Assembly (NCBI RefSeq): GCF_036634175.1
Contig: NZ_JAZIFX010000001.1
Span: 434,001 to 498,000 of the forward strand
Length of the DNA: 64,000 bases
Source of the DNA: Streptomyces sp. P9-A2
GTDB lineage: Bacteria > Actinomycetota > Actinomycetes > Streptomycetales > Streptomycetaceae
Direction of reading: 5' to 3'
Shown here: positions 54,006-61,509 of the stretch, one piece after another
How positions within the stretch are numbered: the first letter of the stretch is position 1
Layout of the letters: every line of letters starts with the position of its first letter
Position numbers and translations under genes: made by a program
Notes under the pieces: generated by a model
Told to the model about the DNA's origin: nothing
Database searches by the model: none
Seen by the model: only the letters and a program-made list of their open reading frames with translations

Positions 54006-54728
54006 TCAGCCCTGGTCGACGTCCGACACCGCACATTGGTTGATCAGTCGAATTACGCGTTGTGCGTCGGTTAGATCCGGCACAACGTGACAGGCGCCGG
54101 CTGCAGCAAGTGCCTCGGCTGTGGTGGTACCGGAAGCGACGCCGATCACCTGGGCACCGCCTTCTCGGCCAGTGCGGACGTCTTCAAGCGAGTCGCCGAT
54201 GATGACAGTCGTATCCCGTGTGAAGGCACGCCCGTGGCGGGTGCCGGCTCGCTGCTGTGCCACACGCACGAGGGCAGGGCGGTGGGAGTCGTCGGAGGCG
54301 TATCCGCCGATGCCGAGGTCGAGATACTCGTCCAAGCCCAGAGCCTTGAGTTTGATCTCCGCGCTGCCTCGCAGGTTGCCGGTGACCACTGTGGGAACCA
54401 GCCCGGGCTTTTGCTGCACGGCGGCAAGGGCGGCGGGTGCACCAGGCATGATCTGTCCCGTGCGACGGAGCTCTTCACGGTGAAGCTCTAGTTGTACGGG
54501 CATGCGCTGCACGATGCGCTGCGCGAGTTCCTCGATTCGTTCAGGCTCCACTCCGTTCACCCGCAGCAGCTCCCGGACAGCGAGAGGCATCGTCACTCCC
54601 GTTCCCCGAGCGGGCAGACTCTGAGCAGGCTGGCCCACTATCTCCTCGAAAAGCTCCCGATAGACCTGCCTGTCGATGTCGCCGACGTAGAGAAGGGTGC
54701 GGTCGACGTCCCAGAGAACCAGGATCAT
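54006..54728 (-). CDS. HAD-family hydrolase
   Basis: 240 residues. LVLWDVDRTLL (DxDxT, nucleophile Asp7), TVVTGNLRGSAEIKLKALGL (motif II with Thr, then Lys) and VIIGDSLEDVRTGREGGAQVIGVASG (motif IV, Asp pair) define a phosphoglycolate-phosphatase-like HAD phosphatase. The ATG overlaps the stop of the XRE gene (ATGA), so the two are co-translated. The substrate is not readable; it may act on a small phosphorylated metabolite linked to the regulator. Confidence 0.9.
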   Translation of the reverse strand: MILVLWDVDRTLLYVGDIDRQVYRELFEEIVGQPAQSLPARGTGVTMPLAVRELLRVNGVEPERIEELAQRIVQRMPVQLELHREELRRTGQIMPGAPAALAAVQQKPGLVPTVVTGNLRGSAEIKLKALGLDEYLDLGIGGYASDDSHRPALVRVAQQRAGTRHGRAFTRDTTVIIGDSLEDVRTGREGGAQVIGVASGTTTAEALAAAGACHVVPDLTDAQRVIRLINQCAVSDVDQG

Positions 54729-56221
54729 GCGGCAGCTCGCTGACGCATGATGCTCTCCCCGCGCTCCAACAGGTCCCTGGTGGGCGAGGAGGCACCGTAG
54801 GAACGCGCCTCGTTGAGCATGTTGCGCAGGTGATCGTCGAGGCGGGCGGAGGCAATGCCTTCGGCGAGGGTCAGGACGTCATGAGCGGTGGCGCACCCGG
54901 CGTCGGCGTCGCCGGCGCGCATCTGTGCGGTGGCGGCTCGGGAGAGGAATTGGGCAGTGGTTCGGATCTCATCTCGACTGAGCACATCGCGGGCTGCGGC
55001 GAATGATTGCGCTGCCCGGTCCGGCTGACCTAGGTCGAGGTAGCAACTCCCGGTCTGTCCGAGGATCTCCCCCGTATTGACCCAGTACAGCCAGTGAGGA
55101 TCGTCCTCGCCTCGGCCGCGGGCGCAGAGTTCTTCAGCTTCGGCAAGTGCGGCCAGGGCGTGGCGCTCTTCACGGAGTCGGGCGTGACCGCGAGCCTGGC
55201 GGGTGAGCAGCATGGCGTTCAGGGCGGGGGCGTCATGCTCCGTGATCGTCTGGCGCGCTGTGCGGGCGGCGGTGATGGCGTCACGCGGGTCGCCGACGGA
55301 GTAGCCGTGGATGGCGAGGAAGCCGAGAGCTCCGGCGCGCAGGCGGGAGTCGCCTGAGGCGTGGGCTGCGCGCAGAGCGCCGAGGAAGAGGTGTTGGGCG
55401 GCGTCGTGGTCGCCGCCGTCGAAGGTGTACCAGCCGGTCTGGGCTGCCGTGTCGGCGGTGACGGCAGCCAGCCGGCGCCCATGACGCTCGCTGTAGGAGC
55501 CGTGCTTGAGCAGGTGCAGGAGCATCTGCAGATGAGTCTTCGCCGTATGGGCGAGGCTTCCGCTCCCGCTGGTCGCGTCAACCTGGCGGAGTGCGTCGGT
55601 GGTGCTTTGGAGGGAGCCGATCAGGGCGTCGGTGACGGTCGTGGTACCGGAAGAAGCGGCCACGGCCTCTGTGGGGGCGATGGCGGACTGCAAGACGTAC
55701 TGGGTGAGTGCGGCTCCGCTCAGGGCGGTCAGCACGCGGCGGCGCTTCATGGCGGTACCTCCGATAGCCACTTCAAGTGACGTCACCATACGATCCGCCG
55801 TCCAGGGCAGTACGACCTCCGTCGATCGGCTGTAGCCAGGCTTCGGTGCATCGCCGCGCAGGGGTGTCAGGAGCAAAGGTTGCAGGTCGGAGGGCAGACC
55901 GAGGCCGTTGAGAAGGTCGAGAAGGGTGGCGGGGCTGCCGATCTGTTTCTGACCGCGTTCGAGCCCGGAAATGAAGGACTGAGGTAACGCCGTCAGCTCG
56001 CGTACGGCCATCTGGGACAAGCCGGCCCGCCTACGCACGAGGCGCAGCAACTCACCGAAGTCCCATGCGGCCAGGGCCCGGTAAACGGCTTCGTCGCGCC
56101 AGGCTCGATCGGGAACTCCCGGCGCCGTTCCTGCCTTGGAGCACAGGGGGCACAAGGCACCGGGGTTGTACTGGCTCAGCGCGGTGGCACACCGCTCGCA
56201 TACGCGGCTCGGCGGTCTCAT
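54725..56221 (-). CDS. XRE-type regulator with zinc ribbon and TPR-like C-terminus
   Basis: 498 residues from the ATG at 56221; an ATG at 56260 is the alternative. It starts with a four-Cys ribbon (CERCATALSQYNPGALCPLC), then an XRE HTH (FGELLRLVRRRAGLSQMAVRELTALPQSFISGLERGQKQIGSPATLLDLLNGLGLP). About 300 residues of helical repeats follow (for example ALGFLAIHGYSVGDPRDAITAARTARQTI and GSCYLDLGQPDRAAQSFAAARDV). This is the common streptomycete regulator type in which TPR-like repeats bind a ligand or partner. It is coupled to the HAD phosphatase. Confidence 0.88.
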   Translation of the reverse strand: MRPPSRVCERCATALSQYNPGALCPLCSKAGTAPGVPDRAWRDEAVYRALAAWDFGELLRLVRRRAGLSQMAVRELTALPQSFISGLERGQKQIGSPATLLDLLNGLGLPSDLQPLLLTPLRGDAPKPGYSRSTEVVLPWTADRMVTSLEVAIGGTAMKRRRVLTALSGAALTQYVLQSAIAPTEAVAASSGTTTVTDALIGSLQSTTDALRQVDATSGSGSLAHTAKTHLQMLLHLLKHGSYSERHGRRLAAVTADTAAQTGWYTFDGGDHDAAQHLFLGALRAAHASGDSRLRAGALGFLAIHGYSVGDPRDAITAARTARQTITEHDAPALNAMLLTRQARGHARLREERHALAALAEAEELCARGRGEDDPHWLYWVNTGEILGQTGSCYLDLGQPDRAAQSFAAARDVLSRDEIRTTAQFLSRAATAQMRAGDADAGCATAHDVLTLAEGIASARLDDHLRNMLNEARSYGASSPTRDLLERGESIMRQRAAA

Positions 56222-56423
56222 GGCGCAGCCCCCTGAGTCGAACTCCCCAACCATCCACACGATATGCGGGGATCCATATCTCTACAGAGATATCGCCGCA
56301 GAGATCAGCACGAGGGCGTCCTGGTCCCACACTCATGCCCACTGCAGTGACCACTCGGCCGGATGCGGTGATCACGTTGTCGCTACGGCGGAAGATTTCA
56401 AGTCCAGTGAGACGGTCGTGATG

Positions 56424-57431
56424 CTATGAGGTTTGTGGTGCGGGTTCGCGGCGCTTGGACGGGTCGTTGATCCAGGCCGTCTGGGGTATCTCGGGTGGTC
56501 GGGGGCGGCGGCCGAAGCGTTCGGGGTGGCGGGCGTATGCCTCGGCGAGGGTGACCGCGCGCTGGTCGCGGACCTCCTCGGCGGTCCCGAAGTGGACGGA
56601 GGCGGGTGTGTGCCAGCCGATGCCCGAGTGCCGGTGCTCGTGGTTGTAGTACGCGATGAAGGCGTCGAACCATTCGCGGGCGTGGGCCAGCGAGTCGAAC
56701 CGTTCGGGATAGTCCGACATGTACTTCGTGGTCTTGAACGGGGCCTCGCTGTAGGGGTTGTCGTTGGAGACCTTCGGCCGCGAGTGCGACCTTGTCACCC
56801 CGAGGTCGATCAGCAGCTGGGAGACCTTCTTGCTCGTCATCGAGGTGCCGCGGTCGGCGTGCACGGTCTCGGGCACGATCCCGTTGCGGACGATGGTCTC
56901 GCGGATCAACTCCTCGGCCCGTTCGGCCGATTCAGCGGCCTCGACGGTGTGGCCGACGATGTAGCGGCTGAAGATGTCGATGATGACGTAGGCGTGATAC
57001 CAGATGCCCTTTGCCGGTCCGGCCGCCTTGGTGATGTCCCAGGTGAACACCTGCGACGGGGCGGTGGCCACCAGTTCGGGCACCGCCTGGGCGGGGTGGG
57101 TGGCCTGTCTTCGGCGCTCGCCGGACTGGCCCTTCTCGCGCAGGATCCGGTACATCGTGGAGACCGAGCAGTGGTAGCGCCCGGCATCCAGCTCGCGGGC
57201 CCAGATCTGCGCGGGCGCCAGTTCGGCGTACTCGTCGCTGTTCATCAACTCCAGTACCGCAGACCGTTCTTCGGCCGTCAGGGCCGAGGGCTGGACCTGC
57301 GGCTTGCGGGGCCGGCGTGGTGGCGCCGGACGCAGCCGGCGGTAGTGGGTGGCCCGCGAGCGGCCGGTCAGCCGGCACGCCGCAGTCACACCCAGCACGC
57401 CCTCGACGCCGGTGAACGCGTCATCGGCCAC
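56424..57431 (-). CDS. IS3-family transposase OrfB, copy 2
   Basis: Mirror of copy 1, about 335 residues, with the same three catalytic blocks (WDITKAAGPAKG, VHADRGTSMTSK, NDNPYSEAPFKTTKYM). The Gln-to-Pro change two residues after the catalytic Glu region could affect activity. The frame is open upstream and is -1 relative to orfA. Confidence 0.9.
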   Translation of the reverse strand: MADDAFTGVEGVLGVTAACRLTGRSRATHYRRLRPAPPRRPRKPQVQPSALTAEERSAVLELMNSDEYAELAPAQIWARELDAGRYHCSVSTMYRILREKGQSGERRRQATHPAQAVPELVATAPSQVFTWDITKAAGPAKGIWYHAYVIIDIFSRYIVGHTVEAAESAERAEELIRETIVRNGIVPETVHADRGTSMTSKKVSQLLIDLGVTRSHSRPKVSNDNPYSEAPFKTTKYMSDYPERFDSLAHAREWFDAFIAYYNHEHRHSGIGWHTPASVHFGTAEEVRDQRAVTLAEAYARHPERFGRRPRPPEIPQTAWINDPSKRREPAPQTS

Positions 57432-57448
57432 CGGGGCGACGGCAGCGT

Positions 57449-57832
57449 TCAGTCCGCGCCCTCGGAGATCATTTCCAAGAGCGCGGAAGCTTTTCCCATA
57501 ACCTCCAGCGCGGCCTTGTTCCGCGCCAGTTCCTTCTCCAGACGCTCCACCTGGCGGCGCAGTTTCTCGTTCTCCGCCTCGGCGGCGGACTTCTTCGGCC
57601 TCGCCGGGCTGGTGCGCTGGTCGACCAGCTTCTCCAGGGCCCCGGCGTCCCGCGCTGCCCGCCACTCCTTCACATGCGAGTGGTACAGCCGCTCGCGGCG
57701 CAGGACCGCGCCCTTCTCGTTCTGCGGGGCGGCGTCGTACTCGGCCACGATCCGCAGCTTGTACTCCGGGCTGAAAGTGCGGCGCTTCGGCCGGGGAGCC
57801 GGGTCGGATCCGGCGGACTTGCTGCTGGTCAT
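57449..57832 (-). CDS. IS3-family transposase OrfA, copy 2
   Basis: 127 residues, same HTH and zipper as copy 1 with a Gly-to-Ser change (QRTSPARPKK in place of QRTGPARPKK). The slippery heptamer is at 57491-57497 on the minus strand. Confidence 0.9.
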   Translation of the reverse strand: MTSSKSAGSDPAPRPKRRTFSPEYKLRIVAEYDAAPQNEKGAVLRRERLYHSHVKEWRAARDAGALEKLVDQRTSPARPKKSAAEAENEKLRRQVERLEKELARNKAALEVMGKASALLEMISEGAD

Positions 57833-58055
57833 GAGGGGGTGGTTCTCCTGTCGTGCCCTCTCAGGCTAACCCGCCGAAGCGGGACGTCTCACCCAAGGCT
57901 GACAGAGAGGGCGGAGAGGGGAAGGACATGCGCGGCACCACAACGACTCTGCGCTGCCCCTGTCTGTCCCGTCTTCGTCCCTGCAGGGAGCAGACCTGCC
58001 TGCGTAGGGCGACATCCACCGCCCGGTCGGTTCTCCGCACCCCCAAGAGGACGTG

Positions 58056-58526
58056 ATGACAACGATTGGCGCACGACCGCTGCGCTCCCCCAAGGCCGAT
58101 GCTGGCCTGTTGAGTCATTCCTTTCAGATCGCTGAGCGCAGTCCAGGTCAACCCCTCGCACGCATTGACGCATTGCAGGTCGCAGAGATGCGCAGGCTGA
58201 CCCGGAATCACCTGGTCGAAGAGGGGCTGTCCTGTTACGCAGACGACGCCGTGCTCGTCGTTTCCGAGCTGGTGACGAACGCGGTCCAGCACAGCCACGG
58301 TCGCGAGGTCACCCTGACGCTCACCCTCCACAACGGCTACTTACGGATCAACGTCCACGACGGGGTCCCCAGCCGTCGGCCCACTCCAGAGAACCCCTGC
58401 GACGAAGACGAGCACGGCCGCGGTTTGCTGTTGGTTCAAACGGTCGCAGACGACCGACGGGGCGCCTGGGGTATCAGCAACGACGGCGCCGGCACGTGGT
58501 GCGAACTGGCATTGGCGGTCAGCTGA
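58056..58526 (+). CDS. HATPase domain protein (anti-sigma/RsbW-like kinase)
   Basis: 156 residues from the ATG at 58056 (AGAGGA upstream; a GTG at 58053 is in frame). DDAVLVVSELVTNAVQHSHG holds the N-box (ELVTNAVQH), INVHDGVPS the G1 box and EHGRGLLLVQTVADDRRGAWG the G2 box. This is the stand-alone GHKL fold of Streptomyces anti-sigma-factor kinases that phosphorylate anti-anti-sigma factors or bind sigma factors. No partner gene is adjacent. Confidence 0.9.
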   Translation: MTTIGARPLRSPKADAGLLSHSFQIAERSPGQPLARIDALQVAEMRRLTRNHLVEEGLSCYADDAVLVVSELVTNAVQHSHGREVTLTLTLHNGYLRINVHDGVPSRRPTPENPCDEDEHGRGLLLVQTVADDRRGAWGISNDGAGTWCELALAVS

Positions 58527-58576
58527 TGACAAGCAATCTCAAAGCCAAGTGCCATGGGCGCCTTCAGATTCCGGTA

Positions 58577-59065
58577 TTACGGGCGTTCGGCTGCATCCCT
58601 CCAGTACTCGGCGTCCAGCATCTCACCGGGCCAGGCCGGCTGACGCACCCCTCCTCGGGGGCCCATCTGCTGGAAGTAGGGCGCCAGGTCGATCACAGGA
58701 GTTCCGTCGACGGCGTCGAGGTCGGTGACGTGCAGGTCGCGGCCGTCCACGTCGAGCAGGCGCGGGTAGCTGATCGCGAGTTGGTTCGGCCTGCGATGGT
58801 TGCGGTGCACGAAGGTTCCTGTGGCCGGCCAGCGCGTGTTCCCTCGAGGGCTGCGGGCGTGAAGCTGCACATCCTCCGGGCGGGCCAGGTGGAAGCGCCA
58901 CGTCACCGTCAGGTGCGAGAACTCCTCGATCCCTTTCAGGGTTTCGAGTGGGTACTCCTCGTGGAGACGGATGATCGACCGGACTCCGCCCTGGTAGTCG
59001 TCCAGGACGCGGGTGTGTCCCCCGACAACTGTGGCGATCGGCCTGACCTCGTACGTGGAGACCAC
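58577..59065 (-). CDS. TrmO/TsaA-like tRNA methyltransferase-family protein
   Basis: 162 residues from a GTG at 59065 with AGAGGA upstream. YEVRPIATVVGGHTR at the start, LKGIEEFSHLTVTWRFHLA in the middle, then RWPATGTFVHRNHRRPNQLAISYPRLLDVDGRDLHVTDLDAVDGTPVIDLAPYF, are the motifs of the YaeB/TrmO family. In Escherichia coli TrmO methylates t6A37 of tRNA with SAM. Streptomycetes have several such paralogs whose targets are unclear. It ends near the HATPase gene (convergent) and follows the HTH-TPR regulator. Confidence 0.88.
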   Translation of the reverse strand: MVSTYEVRPIATVVGGHTRVLDDYQGGVRSIIRLHEEYPLETLKGIEEFSHLTVTWRFHLARPEDVQLHARSPRGNTRWPATGTFVHRNHRRPNQLAISYPRLLDVDGRDLHVTDLDAVDGTPVIDLAPYFQQMGPRGGVRQPAWPGEMLDAEYWRDAAERP

Positions 59066-59140
59066 CGTTCGTTCCTCTCGCTCGGCAGGGTGCGCAGGGC
59101 GGCGCCCCGGGGGTGTGGCCACCACTGCCCTGTTCGGTGT

Positions 59141-60529
59141 TCAGCCTATGGCGCGGAGCATGTCGCGTGCGCGGCGGTCCAGCTCCACGATGTGTCGGCC
59201 GCCGCGGTGGCGAACGGGCGAGAGGTCGGTCTGCATACGGACGATGACGTCTCGAGCGCGGCCGGATTGGATGCCGGACATCGCATCGAGGGCTTCGTTC
59301 CAGGTGGCGCACGCCTCGTCGAGGCGACCTTGCTGGACTTGGACAGCACCGAGGTATCCGAGGGTCACGCTGTGGGTGCGGGCGTAGAGCTGGCGCCGGC
59401 GGGTGGCGACGCTGCGCTGGAAGTGGATCTCCGCGTCGCGCGGCCGACCGAGGTCGCGCAAGGCACAGGCTGTCTCGTGAGCGAGCGAGGCTTCCTGAAA
59501 GAAGCCCACGCGGCTGGGGACGGCGTTGTTGTCGGCACGGGCGAAGTCCCGTTCGGCGCGGCTGATGGCGGCCAGGGTGCCGGCGCGGTCGCCGTCTGCC
59601 GCCAGGGCTCGCGCGTGGACGATCGCGAGAAGGGCCTTCTCCCTGTAGCCGGCCTGGCCGTAGCGGTCGCGGGACATGGAGGCGCCCGCCAGGTCGAGTG
59701 CGTTGCGAGGGTGTCCGAGGTCTACGGCCTGGTGCGCCAGGGCCCGGAGAATGTGGCCGCCGAGTGGTCCGTCACCTGCCTCGGCGGCGATCCTGGCCGC
59801 GAGGGTGAGGTAGCGCTGCGCGGTGCGGTGTTGCGAGGCGTCGAAGGCCATCCATCCGGCCAGGTAGGTCATTTCCGCTACAGCGGAGTAGAGGTCCCTG
59901 CGTATCCGTTCGGTGGCGAACCTGCTGCCCAGCAGCGGCACCGCTTCGTCGCGAAGGTGGCCGGCAAGTGCCGAGCGTCCCGAGGCTCCACCGCGCTGCT
60001 GATCGCGGGCCGAGAAGAACCTGGTCAGCTCCCGGACATCGTCGATGTCGGTCGATGTGACCTGTCGGAAGGAGACCGCGGGCCGTTTCGCCGCCTCGGC
60101 GGGCGCAGCTGCCCACCACGAGGCGGCAGGCAGCGCGAGACCGGCCGCGGAGTAAGCGGCGGTCGTCAGCATCTTGCGTCGGTGCATGTCCAGATCGTCG
60201 CTTCCCAGCTCGGCCAGCGCGGTCAGAGGGTCGACGCTCCAGTGGGAAGCGGAGTCGTCTCGTCCCGTTGGTTCCCCTTCCAGCCCGATCTCGGCCAGGG
60301 TGAGGCGTCGGCCGAGCCTGCGGGACAGCGTCTCGCAGAGGATATGGGGCGCCTGCCCGCTCGGGCGTGTGCCCTGGATCCACATGGCGATGTGCGAGCG
60401 GGAGATCGCCTGCAGCTCGCGTACCCCGCTCTCCGCGGCAACGCGGGCAACTGCGGCGGCTGCCTGGGGCTGCGACCAGCCTGCTTCCTTCAGGAGCGCG
60501 GCGAGGGCGGCATTGCGTTCACGGGCCAT
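59141..60529 (-). CDS. HTH-TPR transcriptional regulator
   Basis: 462 residues. The N-terminus (RERNAALAALLKEAGWSQPQAAAAVARVAAE, then SRSHIAMWIQGTRPSGQAPHILCETLSRRLGRRLTLAEIGL) is a helix-turn-helix of XRE-like type. Residues 130-160 (KMLTTAAYSAAGLALPAASWWAAAPAEAA) include a hydrophobic stretch. The rest is TPR-like repeats (for example ALLAIVHARALAADGDRAGTLAAISRAERD). This is a widespread streptomycete regulator family related in layout to NsdA-type proteins. It is 75 bp upstream of the TrmO-like gene in the same direction, so they may be an operon. Confidence 0.85.
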   Translation of the reverse strand: MARERNAALAALLKEAGWSQPQAAAAVARVAAESGVRELQAISRSHIAMWIQGTRPSGQAPHILCETLSRRLGRRLTLAEIGLEGEPTGRDDSASHWSVDPLTALAELGSDDLDMHRRKMLTTAAYSAAGLALPAASWWAAAPAEAAKRPAVSFRQVTSTDIDDVRELTRFFSARDQQRGGASGRSALAGHLRDEAVPLLGSRFATERIRRDLYSAVAEMTYLAGWMAFDASQHRTAQRYLTLAARIAAEAGDGPLGGHILRALAHQAVDLGHPRNALDLAGASMSRDRYGQAGYREKALLAIVHARALAADGDRAGTLAAISRAERDFARADNNAVPSRVGFFQEASLAHETACALRDLGRPRDAEIHFQRSVATRRRQLYARTHSVTLGYLGAVQVQQGRLDEACATWNEALDAMSGIQSGRARDVIVRMQTDLSPVRHRGGRHIVELDRRARDMLRAIG

Positions 60530-60718
60530 GATCTGCCCCTCGGTTCCGGGATGATCTTTGACGCCTTTGACGGCCTTGCCGACCGTGCGGGGATTTCCCC
60601 CGACGAAGATTCACGGTTCGCTCAACGTAGCCGCTCCATCACGCACTTCGCACTCCGGTCACCCGTCGAGCACGCGGCTCCGCGTGCAACCTGGCTGATT
60701 CCACATAGGAGTTCCGTC

Positions 60719-61216
60719 ATGCCTTCCTCGCCGGCCTCGCGCCTCCCGATGGCTTCCTTCGGCGTAGCCCGGCTCCGCCTCGCGAGTCCGGCGGGCGGAA
60801 CGGGGCGTGATCTCACCGTGGCGGCGGAAGAGACCGTTGCCCTGGTCCTCGACGACAACTCGCCCCTCCCCGAGACGCCCGAGGACGTGAAGTGTCTCGC
60901 CGCACTCTTGCGTGGCCACATCAGCCAGCTCGGTGCCGTGGTGCCGGCCGACGACCTCGCCTTGCTCAGAGCACAGCGGCTCAGCTCGGCCGACCCGCCC
61001 GACGGCTATCTGCCCAGCAGGGTTCACCTCGTCCAGCTGGCCAAGGCCACGCTCGACCTCGTCAGTGCCGCCCAGCAAATCGACCGTGCAAGGCTGCCCG
61101 CAACCCCGCCGCCCGGGAGACGGTCGAGGAGGCCCAGTCGGAACACGTGGCGGGTGCTGGTCTTGACCGTCGCGCTGATCACCGTGGTCCTCGCCGCTTC
61201 CTTGCCCCGAACGTGA
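60719..61216 (+). CDS. DUF6415-like small protein with C-terminal membrane helix
   Basis: 165 residues from the ATG at 60719 (AGGAG upstream). A helical region with AAEETVALVLDDNSPLPETPEDVKCLAALLRGHISQLGAVVPADD is the pattern of DUF6415 proteins found near natural-product or regulatory genes. An Arg-rich stretch and a terminal transmembrane helix (TWRVLVLTVALITVVLAASL) follow. Function unknown. It is first of a plus-strand run ending in a sensor kinase gene. Confidence 0.65.
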   Translation: MPSSPASRLPMASFGVARLRLASPAGGTGRDLTVAAEETVALVLDDNSPLPETPEDVKCLAALLRGHISQLGAVVPADDLALLRAQRLSSADPPDGYLPSRVHLVQLAKATLDLVSAAQQIDRARLPATPPPGRRSRRPSRNTWRVLVLTVALITVVLAASLPRT

Positions 61217-61268
61217 TGCCCGAGTGCCCTCTGAAGCTTTCGCCCGCAAAGGACGTGGAGCCGCAGAC

Positions 61269-61415
61269 GTGACTGCCACAGGAGCCGCGCTGATCACAGG
61301 GATCGTCGGAGCGATGGCCGGGCTCGTGCTCCTCGGAACGCCCCAGCCCCCGGAGCCACCCGCACCGGCCGTCGAAGACGACGAATCCTCAGCCGCATAC
61401 CCGACGGACTCATAA
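61269..61415 (+). CDS. Small membrane peptide
   Basis: 48 residues from a GTG at 61269 (TATGAALITGIVGAMAGLVLLG, then a Pro- and acid-rich tail); a GTG at 61224 would add 15 residues. It has one membrane helix with a short polar C-terminus. It lies between the DUF6415-like and GH15 genes in one direction, spaced by 52 and 94 bp. No family recognised. Confidence 0.45.
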   Translation: MTATGAALITGIVGAMAGLVLLGTPQPPEPPAPAVEDDESSAAYPTDS

Positions 61416-61509
61416 ACCCCGACCAGTGAACGCCCCTTTTTCCCACCCGCAGGCCGCCGAGGCGGCCATCCGGCCCCGGAAGCCCCGGGCCCTACGGAGT
61501 ACAGACACG

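Larger units (their letters stand above)
56390..57912 (-). mobile_element. IS3-family element, copy 2 (inverted relative to copy 1)
   Basis: 1,523 bp, same length and content as 44821-46343 but in reverse. Both outermost segments (GGAAGATTTCAAGTCC at 56390 and CTGACAGAGAGGGC ending 57912) are shared with copy 1, while the flanks differ. OrfB differs by a few residues (for example Gln to Pro in the PYSEA-x-FKTTK block). No clear target duplication (CGGC and CGGA beside the ends). Confidence 0.85.

Noticed and set aside
58496..60718. Long plus-strand frame leading into the DUF6415-like gene
   Set aside because: It is antisense to the TrmO-like and HTH-TPR genes; the real gene begins at the ATG at 60719 with its own ribosome site.
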